Positions 6,389 through 6,410 of a stretch of DNA of 6,410 bases are shown piece after piece. Position 1 is the stretch's first letter. The number at the start of each line of letters is the position of its first letter. The notes beneath the pieces were generated by a model that was not told the origin of the DNA, did no database searches, and worked only from the letters and a program-made list of their open reading frames with translations. The translations under genes and the position numbers were made by a program. Source of the DNA: an uncultured Methylophaga sp. (lineage in GTDB: Bacteria > Pseudomonadota > Gammaproteobacteria > Nitrosococcales > Methylophagaceae); contig CAMPHB010000079.1 in the NCBI GenBank assembly GCA_946885755.1, forward strand, positions 1 through 6,410, given 5' to 3'.

Positions 6389-6407
6389 AGGAGGTAATAT
6401 GACCTCC
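6389..6407 (+). promoter_or_regulatory. Ribosome binding site sequestered in a hairpin
   Basis: AGGAGGT (6389-6395) is a near-perfect Shine-Dalgarno. GGAGGT (6390-6395) pairs exactly with ACCTCC (6402-6407), placing the ATG (6399-6401) in the 6-base loop. If folded, the ribosome site is hidden. IS elements are known to use such structures to limit transposase expression from outside transcripts; that role is inferred here. Confidence 0.5.
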
Positions 6408-6410
6408 AAC
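6399..6410 (+). CDS. First codons of a probable transposase gene (3' part outside window)
   Basis: ATG 6399 opens a frame reading MTSN before the window ends. The call rests only on the strong AGGAGGT upstream and the IS-like end before it; four residues cannot identify a family. Confidence 0.35.

Larger units (their letters stand above)
6357..6410 (+). mobile_element. Probable left end of an insertion sequence, IS3-type (continues past window)
   Basis: Sequence switches character at the ATPase truncation. From about TG at 6357 it reads TGTAGTGGTTTACTGATCCC and then GGACACC. A terminal TG and an inner GACACC are seen at ends of IS3-family elements (for example the IS2 end has CAGACACC). A perfect AGGAGGT and an ATG follow within 45 bases, the compact layout expected of an IS end leading into a transposase gene. 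The right end, target duplication and transposase are outside the window, so family assignment is tentative and the exact junction may be a few bases off. Confidence 0.5.

Overview
The window looks like chromosomal DNA of a Gram-negative bacterium, most likely a gammaproteobacterium. It encodes a TonB-dependent outer-membrane receptor, an outer-membrane-type lipoprotein and a TorF-like porin. Most genes sit near 50% G+C (the first 60 bases are 53%). A genus cannot be named safely from this stretch.

Layout, all on the + strand: (1) 1-2061, the 3' bulk of a FecA-like TonB-dependent receptor whose start lies off the left edge. (2) 2062-2184, a spacer with two dispersed-type short palindromic repeats and a perfect hairpin that covers one possible start codon of the next gene. 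(3) 2185-3273, a membrane-anchored M23 zinc metallopeptidase with all catalytic motifs. (4) 3274-3529, non-coding DNA holding the first copy (A) of a long imperfect direct repeat plus two hairpins. (5) 3530-4051, a small outer-membrane lipoprotein with a SPOR-like C-terminus. (6) 4052-4301, a T-tract, a hairpin and a small remnant matching the 3' end of the M23 peptidase gene. (7) 4302-5036, a TorF-like putative porin. (8) 5103-5942, a secreted alpha/beta hydrolase interrupted by one in-frame TAA. (9) 5943-6157, non-coding DNA with the second copy (B) of the long repeat. (10) 6158-6361, the AT-richer (about 36% G+C) N-terminus of an AAA/SMC-type ATPase, cut off by what looks like the left end of an insertion sequence that runs out of the window.

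All five upstream genes encode exported or envelope proteins: iron-type uptake receptor, cell-wall peptidase, lipoprotein, porin and secreted hydrolase. Each is separated by a long spacer and has its own signal or anchor, so this is a cluster of singly placed genes rather than a tight operon. The right half shows signs of rearrangement: a paralogous gene tail, a repeated spacer, a nonsense-interrupted gene and an IS-truncated gene. I see no CRISPR array, tRNA, rRNA or complete mobile element. The best candidates for something undescribed are the repeat pair A/B with the stranded M23 tail, and the two hairpins that sit over translation starts.
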